Of a stretch of 64,000 nucleotides of DNA, positions 1 to 7,807 are shown piece after piece. The DNA is from Arthrobacter pigmenti (GTDB taxonomy: Bacteria; Actinomycetota; Actinomycetes; Actinomycetales; Micrococcaceae): assembly GCF_011927905.1 (NCBI RefSeq), contig NZ_JAATJL010000001.1, forward strand, positions 2,728,001-2,792,000, written 5' to 3'. How positions within the stretch are numbered: position 1 is the stretch's first letter; every line of letters starts with the position of its first letter. A program made the translations under genes and the position numbers. The notes under the pieces were generated by a model. It searched no databases. It saw only the letters and a program-made list of their open reading frames with translations, and was not told the origin of the DNA.

Positions 1-222
1 GATACGGCGGGTGCCGCCGTCGTCCTCTTCTTCATCGAACTGATCCGCATACTTGTCCTCATACTCCGCGTAATCCGGTTCTACCGGATCACTCTGGCGG
101 GAGGCACGGCTACCCGGGCCCGTGAGCTCTCGCTGCAGCGCCGAGTAATCAGTGGACGGGCTGAAGTACTTCATGTCCCGTGCCTGCTTGGTGGCTTTCG
201 CCTTCTGACGGCCGCGCCCCAT
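1..222 (-). CDS. DUF3073 family protein, partial (3' end outside window)
   Basis: Reads leftward from an ATG at 222 and runs off the left edge, so only the first 74 codons are present. The N-terminus MGRGRQKAKATKQARDMKYF, a following Ser/Pro/Tyr stretch and an acidic tail (roughly residues 48-70) match the small actinobacterial DUF3073 family, whose function is unknown. A purine-rich AAAAGGGGG sits 8 nt before the ATG on the minus strand. The protein is basic at the front and acidic behind, with no membrane segment, so it should be cytoplasmic. The family assignment rests on the recognised N-terminus; no role can be read from the sequence. Confidence 0.85.
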   Translation of the reverse strand, partial: MGRGRQKAKATKQARDMKYFSPSTDYSALQRELTGPGSRASRQSDPVEPDYAEYEDKYADQFDEEEDDGGTRRI

Positions 223-509
223 GGCGTGACCCCCTTTTTGCGTCGATCCGGAGGTGGTCGCTTGGCACCTGTACTTAATTAGCATGCAAGGCGGCAGCGA
301 GGCCCCGGAGTATCCGGTCAATGTGTCGTAGCTATAGATTACATGGTTTCAGAATCCGGCGTGCCAGCAACAGCACGCAAGCGCGTGGGAAAATGGAGGT
401 GTATGCCTCCACGGCCATGCATCGGGTGCTGTTCGTTGGCTAGAGTCAGGGGTAATCAGAGCAAAGCCAGCCCGCGACCACGGCCGGACACAGGAGGGGG
501 CAGTTCACT
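223..509. other. divergent intergenic region
   Basis: Holds the promoters of the DUF3073 gene (leftward) and the septum-formation-type gene (rightward). A TAGAGT at 441-446 could be a -10 box for the rightward gene, with the -35 unclear. A small inverted repeat GGAGG/CCTCC lies at about 395-410. No convincing gene is seen here. Confidence 0.4.
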
Positions 510-2201
510 ATGAGCGATCAATCTGACAAGCCGGAAGAGGGTGCCACGGCAGAAGATGCTGCCCAGGAGGGACCCGAGCCTGCTGACGCCGCCGTAGCAG
601 AACCACAATTGGTAAACCCCGATGAGGTCCAATTGTCCGAATCAGAGGTCTCCAGGGAAGCCCTCGAGCCTGAACTCGAAACCTCCGCCGAAGACGTGCA
701 GTTGAGCGAGCCGTCGCTCGGTGCGGCCGAGATCAGTCAGGAATCCGCCGAGGCTGCCTCGCTCAAGGACGCTGCCGCCGAGGCGAAGGCTGTGGAGCAG
801 GAGGCTGAGGAAGTGGGCACGCTGGTCGGTGGCCCACGGCCCCCAGAGGATCCCGCGGAAGCCGCCGCTCCCGCAGGCACTGCCCCGGCAGGCGGGACAG
901 CGGGCGATACCGGGGAGAACCGGCACGACGACGGCGGGCACTCCGGTGATCAGCACGACGACGGAGCGCAGAACCAGGACGTCGACATCTCCGCATCGGA
1001 CGACGACCCGATCGGCGCGGTTGCCCACCAGCCCGATGAGGCTACACCCGCGCAGGCCGATCCCGCGGCACCGGACGCACACCCGGAGCCAAAGTCGGAG
1101 CCTCGGGCATCCACTGATCCGCAGTTCGCACTCGCCAACCTGGCGGCGTCGGGTGAAGATCCCGGGTGGACAGGTTCTACCGAGGATGGGTCCCGATGGG
1201 ATGCGCTGTTCGAGCTGGGCGAGGCGGAAGCGGCAGCCGCGCCGGGCACCACCGCTGGGAACGCCGCGGTCAGCGAGAACGTCGCCGGGGCTGCCGAGCA
1301 GCAAGGCGCAGACATCACCCTCCCACCGGGCATCCCCGCGCCACCGGAAGGAGCCCCGGGAAACGGGGATACTCCAGCGCCGCCGGCAGGCGCCACTGGC
1401 AACGACGAGACCCCCGCGGCGCAGGGCAGCACGGAGACGCCCTCGTCGCAGGACGGCCATGAGGCGCCCGCCGCGCAGGACATCCAGACACCCTCGGCCC
1501 AGGGCACACCGGCCGAGCAGGTCCCGGAGTCTCCATGGAAGCAGCCTTTCGCGGGCCCGCATCCGCAGGCACCGGGAAGTCCACATGCTCCGCTCGGCGG
1601 CGCCTACGGATTGCCGCCGGCAGGAGCCGAGCAGGGCACCACAGCGCAGGACAGTTCCCGGGATCGCACGGGCAAGTCCGGCACCAACCGCAGGACGCTC
1701 ATCATCGTTGCCGTGGCGGGCCTGGTTATACTCGGCCTGCTGATTTTCGCGATCATCCGCATTGTCGACGCCGTCAGCGGCGGCGGACCCGATGCCGCTC
1801 CATCGGTCGATGCGTCACCCGGAGCCGACGGGATCATCGCCGAGAGTATCTCCCCGCTGGAACTGGGCGCGGGCGCGTGCATCCTGGATTTCGACGAATC
1901 GAACCTGAGCGAGAACGTCACCACGGTCACGTGCACAACCCCGCACAACGCTCAACTGCTCGCCACGGACACCTACCCGGAAGACACGGAGTTTCCCGGC
2001 GATGAGGCCCTCGCAGTCCGCGGCGATGAGTTGTGCAACTCAGCGGAGGTCGATGAGAGGGCCGCCACGGAGTACCCGGACCTGACGCTGATTCAGGTCA
2101 CGCCGACGTCGGGAACCTGGGCGGAGGGCGACCGCCGGGTTGACTGCTTCGTTGTCTCCAACGAAGGCAACATCATTACGGACGACCTCCTGGCCCAGTA
2201 A
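510..2201 (+). CDS. membrane protein with long acidic disordered N-terminus and septum-formation-type C-terminal domain
   Basis: 563 aa. Residues 1 to about 390 are low-complexity and rich in Ala, Pro, Glu, Gly and Asp, with no predicted fold. A single membrane helix (about 395-418, core LIIVAVAGLVILGLLIFAII) follows a basic RTGKSGTNRR stretch, predicting N-in/C-out. The outer domain of about 115 residues has paired cysteines (GACILDF, TVTCTTPH, DELCNS, RVDCFV) and resembles the actinobacterial 'septum formation' domain. The start is supported by AGGAGGGGG 9 nt upstream. Such proteins are usually annotated from the C-terminal domain only; a direct role in division is not shown by the sequence. 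The very long cytoplasmic region is unusual and could be a scaffold or phosphorylation target (inference). Confidence 0.75.
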   Translation: MSDQSDKPEEGATAEDAAQEGPEPADAAVAEPQLVNPDEVQLSESEVSREALEPELETSAEDVQLSEPSLGAAEISQESAEAASLKDAAAEAKAVEQEAEEVGTLVGGPRPPEDPAEAAAPAGTAPAGGTAGDTGENRHDDGGHSGDQHDDGAQNQDVDISASDDDPIGAVAHQPDEATPAQADPAAPDAHPEPKSEPRASTDPQFALANLAASGEDPGWTGSTEDGSRWDALFELGEAEAAAAPGTTAGNAAVSENVAGAAEQQGADITLPPGIPAPPEGAPGNGDTPAPPAGATGNDETPAAQGSTETPSSQDGHEAPAAQDIQTPSAQGTPAEQVPESPWKQPFAGPHPQAPGSPHAPLGGAYGLPPAGAEQGTTAQDSSRDRTGKSGTNRRTLIIVAVAGLVILGLLIFAIIRIVDAVSGGGPDAAPSVDASPGADGIIAESISPLELGAGACILDFDESNLSENVTTVTCTTPHNAQLLATDTYPEDTEFPGDEALAVRGDELCNSAEVDERAATEYPDLTLIQVTPTSGTWAEGDRRVDCFVVSNEGNIITDDLLAQ

Positions 2202-2225
2202 CAGGGTCAGCCCAGTAGCCGCGGA

Positions 2226-4823
2226 TCAGTCAGGCACGCTCGCGACGGTGAGGCCGTTGGCGTCGTCGTTTGGCCGGTCCACCCGCACCTTGTCGCCGTC
2301 GCTGATGGTTCCGGCCAGCAAACCGCGGGCCAGCCGGTCCCCGATCTCGCGCTGCACCAGCCGGCGTAGCGGCCGCGCACCGTACGCGGGATCGAAGCCC
2401 GTGAGGGCGAGCCATTCCTGGGCTGCGTCGGTCACATCGAGCGTGAGCCGGCGTTCCTGGAGGCGTGCAGCAAGCGCCTGAACCTGCAGGTCCACGATCC
2501 GCGAAAGCTCATCCAGGCTGAGGGCATCGAACATGATGATGTCATCCAGCCGGTTGAGGAACTCAGGCTTGAAGCTGGCATTCACCACCGACATGACTGC
2601 CTCGTGGCGCGCCGCGTCGTCGAGCATCGGATCAACCAGGAACTGCGATCCCAGGTTCGACGTCATGACGAGAATGACGTTGCGGAAATCCACCGTGCGG
2701 CCCTGACCGTCGGTGAGGCGTCCGTCGTCGAACACCTGCAGAAGAATGTCAAAGACCTCGGGGTGCGCCTTCTCCACCTCGTCCAGCAGCACAACGCTGT
2801 ACGGACGACGGCGGACGGCCTCGGTCAGCTGGCCGCCCTCCTCATAACCGACGTATCCGGGAGGAGCGCCCACGAGACGGGCGACGGCGTGCTTCTCCGA
2901 GTATTCGGACATGTCGATGCGCACCATGGCGCGTTCGTCGTCGAACAGGAAGTCGGCCAGCGCCTTGGCGAGCTCGGTCTTGCCCACGCCGGTGGGACCG
3001 AGGAACAGGAAGGATCCCGTGGGCCGGTCCGGGTCCGAAATACCGGCACGCGCGCGGCGAACCGCGTCCGATACCGAGGCGACGGCCTTCTTCTGGCCGA
3101 TCAGCCGCTCGCCGAGGTTCTCCTCCATGTGCAGGAGCTTCTGGCTTTCGCCCTGAAGCATCCGTCCCGCCGGAATACCGGTCCAGGCCGAGATGACCTC
3201 AGCGATATCCGCAGCCGTAACCTCCTCGGCCACCATGAGCTCCGGCGAATCTCCGGAACGCTCTTCCTCGGCCTGGGCGGCGTCCAGTTCACGCTGAACC
3301 TGCGGGATCTCGCCGTACAGCAGGCGCGACGCCTTCTCAAGATCACCTTCACGCTGTGCGCGGTCCGCCTGCGAGCGCAGGTCATCCAGGGATGCCTTGA
3401 GGTCACCCACCCGGTTGAGCCCGGCCTTCTCCGCCTCCCAGCGTGCGTTCAACGCCGCGAGCTTCTCCTTGCGGTCCGCCATATCGGCGCGCAGTGCCTC
3501 CAGCCGCTCCACCGATGCCTCATCGGTTTCACCCTCCAGTGCGAGTTCCTCCATGGTCAGGCGGTCGACGGCGCGACGCAGCTGGTCGATCTCCTCGGGT
3601 GCGGAGTCGATCTCCATGCGCAGCCTGGAAGCCGATTCATCCACGAGATCGATCGCCTTGTCCGGCAGTTGACGTCCGGTGATGTACCGGTTGGACAGCG
3701 TCGCGGCAGCGACCAGCGCTGAGTCCGCGATGGACACCTTGTGGTGGGCTTCGTAGCGTTCCTTGAGTCCGCGCAGGATGCCGATGGTGTCCTGGACGCT
3801 CGGCTCTCCCACGTAGACCTGCTGGAAGCGGCGTTCCAAGGCAGCATCCTTCTCGATGTTCTCGCGGTACTCATCCAGAGTGGTGGCGCCGATGAGCCGC
3901 AGTTCCCCGCGGGCCAGCATGGGCTTGAGCATGTTCCCTGCGTCCATGGAGCCCTCGGACGCGCCCGCGCCGACGACGGTGTGCAGCTCATCTATGAAGG
4001 TCACGATCTGCCCGTTGGAGGCCCTGATCTCCTCGAGGACAGCCTTGAGCCGTTCCTCGAACTCGCCGCGGTACTTGGCCCCGGCGATCATCGACCCGAG
4101 GTCCAGGCTGATCAGCGTCTTGCCGCGAAGGGATTCCGGCACATCACCAGCGACCATGCGCTGGGCAAGACCTTCGACGACGGCGGTCTTGCCGACGCCT
4201 GGCTCACCGATCAGCACGGGGTTGTTCTTGGTTCGCCTGGACAGCACCTGCACCACACGGCGGATTTCGGTGTCCCGGCCGATGACCGGGTCCAGCTTGC
4301 CGGAGCGGGCGATCTCCGTCAGGTCCACACCGAACTTCTCCAGCGCCTGGAAAGTGTTTTCGGGATCCGCGGTGGTAACCCGCCGGTCTCCCCGTACGCC
4401 CGGCAGGGCAGCGACGAGCGCATCCTTGGAGGCACCCTCCTCGCGGAGGATGCGTCCGGCTGCACCGGCGTCGGCCGCTATGCCCAGCAGGAGGTGTTCG
4501 GTGGATACGTAGGAGTCCCCCAGCGACTCCGCTTCCTGTTGCGCCGCAGTAACGACCTGCAGCATAGGGCGGGAGAACTGTGCTTGCGCCACAGACGAGC
4601 CCGACGACGCCGGCAGCGACTTGATTGCCGAACTCGCCTTCACACTGACGCTGTCAGCGCCCACACCGGCGGCGGTGAGCAGCGCGACAGCGACGCCGTC
4701 GCGCTGGTCCATCAGCGCCTTGAGCAAGTGCGCCGGCTCCACCTGCGGGTTGCCCGCGGTGGAGGCATTCATCGCGGAGGCGGACAGCGCCTCCTGACTC
4801 TTGGTGGTGAACTTGGTGTCCAT
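2226..4823 (-). CDS. clpB: ATP-dependent chaperone ClpB (Hsp100 disaggregase)
   Basis: 865 aa, the usual ClpB length. It works with DnaK/DnaJ/GrpE to extract polypeptides from aggregates in the cytoplasm. Order of domains: N-terminal Clp repeat domain (1-145), AAA-1 with Walker A GEPGVGKT (Lys212) and Walker B VTFIDELH, a coiled-coil middle domain (about 405-525), and AAA-2 with GPTGVGKT (Lys615). The sensor and C-terminal domain ends in a Pro/Asn/Asp tail. The start at 4823 ([10 protein letters not shown]) is chosen over an upstream ATG at 4847 because AGGAGG lies 5 nt before it. A HAIR-type HspR operator sits about 35 nt upstream, so it should be heat-inducible with dnaK. Confidence 0.97.
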   Translation of the reverse strand: MDTKFTTKSQEALSASAMNASTAGNPQVEPAHLLKALMDQRDGVAVALLTAAGVGADSVSVKASSAIKSLPASSGSSVAQAQFSRPMLQVVTAAQQEAESLGDSYVSTEHLLLGIAADAGAAGRILREEGASKDALVAALPGVRGDRRVTTADPENTFQALEKFGVDLTEIARSGKLDPVIGRDTEIRRVVQVLSRRTKNNPVLIGEPGVGKTAVVEGLAQRMVAGDVPESLRGKTLISLDLGSMIAGAKYRGEFEERLKAVLEEIRASNGQIVTFIDELHTVVGAGASEGSMDAGNMLKPMLARGELRLIGATTLDEYRENIEKDAALERRFQQVYVGEPSVQDTIGILRGLKERYEAHHKVSIADSALVAAATLSNRYITGRQLPDKAIDLVDESASRLRMEIDSAPEEIDQLRRAVDRLTMEELALEGETDEASVERLEALRADMADRKEKLAALNARWEAEKAGLNRVGDLKASLDDLRSQADRAQREGDLEKASRLLYGEIPQVQRELDAAQAEEERSGDSPELMVAEEVTAADIAEVISAWTGIPAGRMLQGESQKLLHMEENLGERLIGQKKAVASVSDAVRRARAGISDPDRPTGSFLFLGPTGVGKTELAKALADFLFDDERAMVRIDMSEYSEKHAVARLVGAPPGYVGYEEGGQLTEAVRRRPYSVVLLDEVEKAHPEVFDILLQVFDDGRLTDGQGRTVDFRNVILVMTSNLGSQFLVDPMLDDAARHEAVMSVVNASFKPEFLNRLDDIIMFDALSLDELSRIVDLQVQALAARLQERRLTLDVTDAAQEWLALTGFDPAYGARPLRRLVQREIGDRLARGLLAGTISDGDKVRVDRPNDDANGLTVASVPD

Positions 4824-4857
4824 GCGGCCTCCTGAGCAGTAACACAATAAAACCTAA

Positions 4858-4878
4858 GTTGAGTGTACTACGCTCAAG
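4858..4878 (-). promoter_or_regulatory. HAIR operator (HspR binding site) upstream of clpB
   Basis: On the minus strand the site reads CTTGAGC, a 7-nt spacer, ACTCAAC. This is close to the HAIR consensus CTTGAGT-N7-ACTCAAG bound by HspR in actinobacteria. It lies 35 nt before the clpB start, within the expected promoter. An hspR gene is present at 21480-21899. Confidence 0.85.
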
Positions 4879-4928
4879 TTTTGATCTGACACCCCTTGTG
4901 TAAGTTTTCACCTCAGGCGAAACCCCGT

Positions 4929-5369
4929 TCAGACCCGCCAATCGGCGGGTGCTTTGCTTACGGGATCCGAGAGTTCGACGGTGCGCCCCATCGGGTCCTT
5001 GACCACGTAACTCCAGTACCCAACCCAGAAAGGTTCCGGCCGCAGCGCCTCGGTGCACGCCGCCTGCAGTCTGGCTACGGCCTCCTTGAACTGCCGTGGA
5101 GCCAGTGGAATGCTCCAGGAGTTGTGCGCGGAAGTCGGTCGCGGCTCGATTCCCAGCCCGTAGACCCAACCGGGTTGGAAGGACCACCCGGTCGCCCGCT
5201 CCGCGTCAGGGTTGTAATCGATGGAGAACTGCACGGCGTCGTCGATTCCGTAAGCAACGCCGTCGGGCTCGTCCCAGATCTGTTCAAGCCGCACGAGGTC
5301 CTTGTAGAACCGGCGTGATGCGGCCAAGTCATCGGTGGAGGTGTAGAGGAAGAATCGGCGGCTGGTCAT
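4929..5369 (-). CDS. VOC (glyoxalase/bleomycin-resistance) superfamily protein
   Basis: 146 aa, one vicinal-oxygen-chelate-type unit. It begins RRFFLYTSTDDLAASRRFYKDL, the usual first strand and helix, and closes with YVVKDPMGRTVELSDP, the usual last strands. Substrate cannot be told: metal ligands are not obvious, and many VOC proteins of this length are uncharacterised. The ATG at 5369 has no Shine-Dalgarno. A TAGGGT box 6 nt upstream suggests leaderless transcription. The gene lies upstream of clpB on the same strand, but clpB has its own HAIR promoter in the 105-nt gap. Confidence 0.8.
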   Translation of the reverse strand: MTSRRFFLYTSTDDLAASRRFYKDLVRLEQIWDEPDGVAYGIDDAVQFSIDYNPDAERATGWSFQPGWVYGLGIEPRPTSAHNSWSIPLAPRQFKEAVARLQAACTEALRPEPFWVGYWSYVVKDPMGRTVELSDPVSKAPADWRV

Positions 5370-5375
5370 CCGGCA

Positions 5376-5381
5376 ACCCTA
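5376..5381 (-). promoter_or_regulatory. putative leaderless -10 box of the VOC gene
   Basis: TAGGGT on the minus strand, 6 nt before the ATG at 5369; no Shine-Dalgarno present. Confidence 0.5.
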
Positions 5382-5508
5382 GAGGAGTGCTTCCGGTTCC
5401 GCTATGAGACCGGACCGGAGTGGGTACGCTGGGTTAAGAGTCAACGCGGCGGCTCAGGTAATTTCGCCTGACCTCGCACTGTTATTTATCGATCTGGGGG
5501 CGCTATTG

Positions 5509-6531
5509 ATGAAACTCCGCTGGGTCTTTCTGATCGGTCTGGGGTTCTGCCTCGTCGCCGGAGCAATAGGTTTCGGAGCTGCTGCGCTGTTCCAGGACCG
5601 CAACCCGTGGATTCCAATCCTGGCGGGGCTCTGTGCCATGTTGCTCATCTTCGTTCCAGCAGTGGCCGGCATCATGATTACGAACCTTACGTTCGACCTT
5701 GAGAGCTCAGATGGGCAGCGAATCCTGCGGCCATTCATCTCCGTGGTCGTTGGATTCCAACTGCTCGGCATAGTCGGGCTGGTGTTCGTCGCAGTCGCCG
5801 TCCCGGAGAGCATCGCTTTCCCCATAGGCGCTGTTGTTCTCTCGATCGTGTTTCTTCTGGGCAGCATTCGGTTCGGGACGCGCCTTCAACGTAGGATCGT
5901 CGCCGAATCAGAGGTGCAGGGGGCATGGTCTCCATGGTCGCCGTCCGTCGTTAGAAATAAAGCCGTGCGCGTCCTCGTCGTTTTCCTGATCGCCAGTGTG
6001 ATCGGGATCGGGGCGTTTGTTGGGCTTGGGTTCGCGTTCGGCGACGAGACCACCTCGCCCTTGAGCTTTGCTGTCTTTGGTCTTTCGCTCGGATTTCTGG
6101 CGGCGTCGGTCGCCTGCATTGTTGTGGTGTGGCCGCTTATGAAGAATCTTCGTCACGCCCTCGGCAAGGACTACGCCGCTCAGAAGGCGATCGGGCGGGT
6201 GGTTCTGCGCAACAAGAAGGACGAACTGTCCGACGACGGTCGGCGGAGGGCAGCGGTGTGGGCAGCCATCATGTCCGTGTACTTCCCATTCCAAACCGCA
6301 CAGATCGCCCTGCTCTTCACGGCGCTTTGGCTTCAGCAGGTCTGGAACCTGAGCAGCGGACCCGCCGATGAGTATCTTCCCTTCACAATCGGAATGGCGG
6401 TGGGGATCCCGGTCCTGCTCGCGGTCCTTCTGCCATTCAGCATTCGCCAGTCACGTCGCGTGAAGCGTTATGCCGCTGCGCACGCTGGTCTCGTTGACGT
6501 CGCGGATGAAAAAGCTCCGGGCACCGCGTGA
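5509..6531 (+). CDS. multi-pass membrane protein of unknown function
   Basis: 340 aa from the ATG at 5509, preceded by GGGGGCG. The open frame extends back to 5404, but that part is not hydrophobic and has no ribosome site. About eight hydrophobic helices are visible, starting with WVFLIGLGFCLVAGAIGFGA and ending near MAVGIPVLLAVLLPF. A basic loop (VVLRNKKDELSDDGRRR, about residue 240) splits the last two helices from the rest. No known motif was recognised. It stands alone between the leftward VOC gene and a gene remnant. A TACGCT at 5427-5432 could be its -10 box, giving a leader of about 75 nt. Confidence 0.65.
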   Translation: MKLRWVFLIGLGFCLVAGAIGFGAAALFQDRNPWIPILAGLCAMLLIFVPAVAGIMITNLTFDLESSDGQRILRPFISVVVGFQLLGIVGLVFVAVAVPESIAFPIGAVVLSIVFLLGSIRFGTRLQRRIVAESEVQGAWSPWSPSVVRNKAVRVLVVFLIASVIGIGAFVGLGFAFGDETTSPLSFAVFGLSLGFLAASVACIVVVWPLMKNLRHALGKDYAAQKAIGRVVLRNKKDELSDDGRRRAAVWAAIMSVYFPFQTAQIALLFTALWLQQVWNLSSGPADEYLPFTIGMAVGIPVLLAVLLPFSIRQSRRVKRYAAAHAGLVDVADEKAPGTA

Positions 6532-6591
6532 AAATCCACTAGTCAGCGCTAAAGCGAACAGGGCAGTGGCGAGCACATATGCTGCCGAATA

Positions 6592-6753
6592 TCACGCAGT
6601 CCGGTCGAATGAATCCAGGCTGCGGGAGCGCCACACCACCCCGAGGGCGGGGTCTTCCGTGGGACTTGGTTCGACACGCTGCACGGTGAAGCCTTCCCGC
6701 TCGTAGAAAGCTCCTGCCCGCTCGTTGGCCACGTCGCCGTCGTCGACCCTTAG
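6592..6753 (-). pseudogene. 3' fragment of a GNAT-type acetyltransferase gene
   Basis: Directly behind the stop codon of the aldo/keto reductase, and in the same frame, an open stretch of 53 codons reads VDDGDVANERAGAFYEREGF and ends at TGA 6592-6594. The pattern N-x-x-A-x-x-FYEREGF is the last helix/strand signature of GNAT acetyltransferases. The acetyl-CoA binding core and the start are missing, so this looks like the tail left after a deletion brought the reductase gene next to it. It cannot be a functional enzyme. A readthrough fusion is formally possible because the frame matches, but unlikely. Confidence 0.55.
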
Positions 6754-7752
6754 TCAGCTCTCACGGCCCTTCGAAACCCAGGTGGCATCCGCACTGCGCT
6801 CGCCCACAACGAGGTCGGCAGCGGCGTCGAGCGCGTCCAGATCCGCTTCGGAGAGCTCGACGTCAACGGCGCCGAGATTCTCGTCGATCCGCTGCGGCTT
6901 CCGGGTACCGGGGATCGGCACCACAGCCAGCCCGAAGCGCTGACCCTGCGCCGCAAGCCACGCGAGTGCGACCTGCGCCGGCGTCGCGCCCGTATTCACC
7001 GCCACAGACTGCACAGCCTCGACGATCGACGCGTTCGCCGCCATTGCCTCCCCGCTGAACCGCGGCACCCGATGCCGGAAATCCCCGTCCGAAAGCGACT
7101 GAGCCTGGACTGTCCCGGTAAGGAAACCCCGTCCCAGAGGCGAATACGGAACGAAGCCGACACCGAGCTTGGCCGCCGCCGGCACCACCCGACGTTCAAC
7201 GTCACGGCTCCAGATCGACCATTCGCTCTGCACCGCGGCAATAGGATGCACGGCGTGGGCTGCTGCTAGCTCGTCCGCCGTAACTTCGGACAGACCGAGA
7301 TGCCGGACCTTTCCTTGAGCGACCAGCTCGGCCATCGCTCCGACCGTCTCCTCGATAGGCACAGTGGTGTCCCGCCGATGCATGTAGTAGAGGTCGACGA
7401 CGTCGGTCCCCAGCCGCTGCAGGCTTGCCTCCAGGGCGCTTCGGACATAGGCAGCATCGCCGCGGACACCGGTGTAACCGGCGGCAGGACTGCCCTCAAT
7501 CCCGAACTTCGTGGCGATCTCAACCTCACCGCGGCGGTCAGTAAGAAGGCGACCAATCAGTTCTTCATTGCTGCCTGCTCCGTAAACGTCCGCAGTGTCC
7601 AGGAAACTGACACCGGCGTCGACCGCATGGTGCAGCGTCCGCAGCGCATCCTCCGGGTCGGTCCCGCCGTACACCTCAGTAAGCGCCATGCCGCCGAAGC
7701 CCTGCCGGCTGACCGTGAAACCATGTGCAAGTTCAATACGTGGAAGGCTCAT
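6754..7752 (-). CDS. aldo/keto reductase
   Basis: 332 aa NADPH-dependent oxidoreductase with a TIM-barrel fold, cytoplasmic. The catalytic tetrad is visible: Asp52 and Tyr57 in LDTADVYGAG, Lys82 in IATKFG and His126 in YYMHRRD. The C-terminal NADP-binding part has VVPIPGTRKPQRIDENLGA. The physiological carbonyl substrate is not predictable; the sequence looks like the large 'general' AKR group of actinobacteria. The start at 7752 (MSLPRIELAHGF) is preferred over the upstream open frame, because a TACCAT box lies 6 nt before it. Its promoter region is shared with the divergent PBP gene. Confidence 0.9.
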   Translation of the reverse strand: MSLPRIELAHGFTVSRQGFGGMALTEVYGGTDPEDALRTLHHAVDAGVSFLDTADVYGAGSNEELIGRLLTDRRGEVEIATKFGIEGSPAAGYTGVRGDAAYVRSALEASLQRLGTDVVDLYYMHRRDTTVPIEETVGAMAELVAQGKVRHLGLSEVTADELAAAHAVHPIAAVQSEWSIWSRDVERRVVPAAAKLGVGFVPYSPLGRGFLTGTVQAQSLSDGDFRHRVPRFSGEAMAANASIVEAVQSVAVNTGATPAQVALAWLAAQGQRFGLAVVPIPGTRKPQRIDENLGAVDVELSEADLDALDAAADLVVGERSADATWVSKGRES

Positions 7753-7758
7753 ACCTCG

Positions 7759-7764
7759 ATGGTA
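7759..7764 (-). promoter_or_regulatory. putative leaderless -10 box of the aldo/keto reductase gene
   Basis: TACCAT on the minus strand 6 nt before the ATG at 7752; no Shine-Dalgarno. Confidence 0.5.
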
Positions 7765-7793
7765 TGCGCGTCCGGAAGTGTCGGACAGGTAGG

Positions 7794-7800
7794 TAATAAT
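7794..7800 (+). promoter_or_regulatory. putative leaderless -10 box of the PBP gene
   Basis: TAATAAT, 7 nt before the ATG at 7808, in a short divergent promoter region shared with the aldo/keto reductase. Confidence 0.5.
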
Positions 7801-7807
7801 GGACGCC

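Noticed and set aside
642-1743. Long open frames on both strands across the first quarter of the septum-type gene
   Set aside because: They are shadows of a low-complexity G+C-rich gene; their products are Arg/Pro-rich without motifs or ribosome sites.
2604-4835. Open frames of 218-372 codons opposite clpB
   Set aside because: They mirror the third-codon G/C bias of clpB; no start signal and no recognisable protein.
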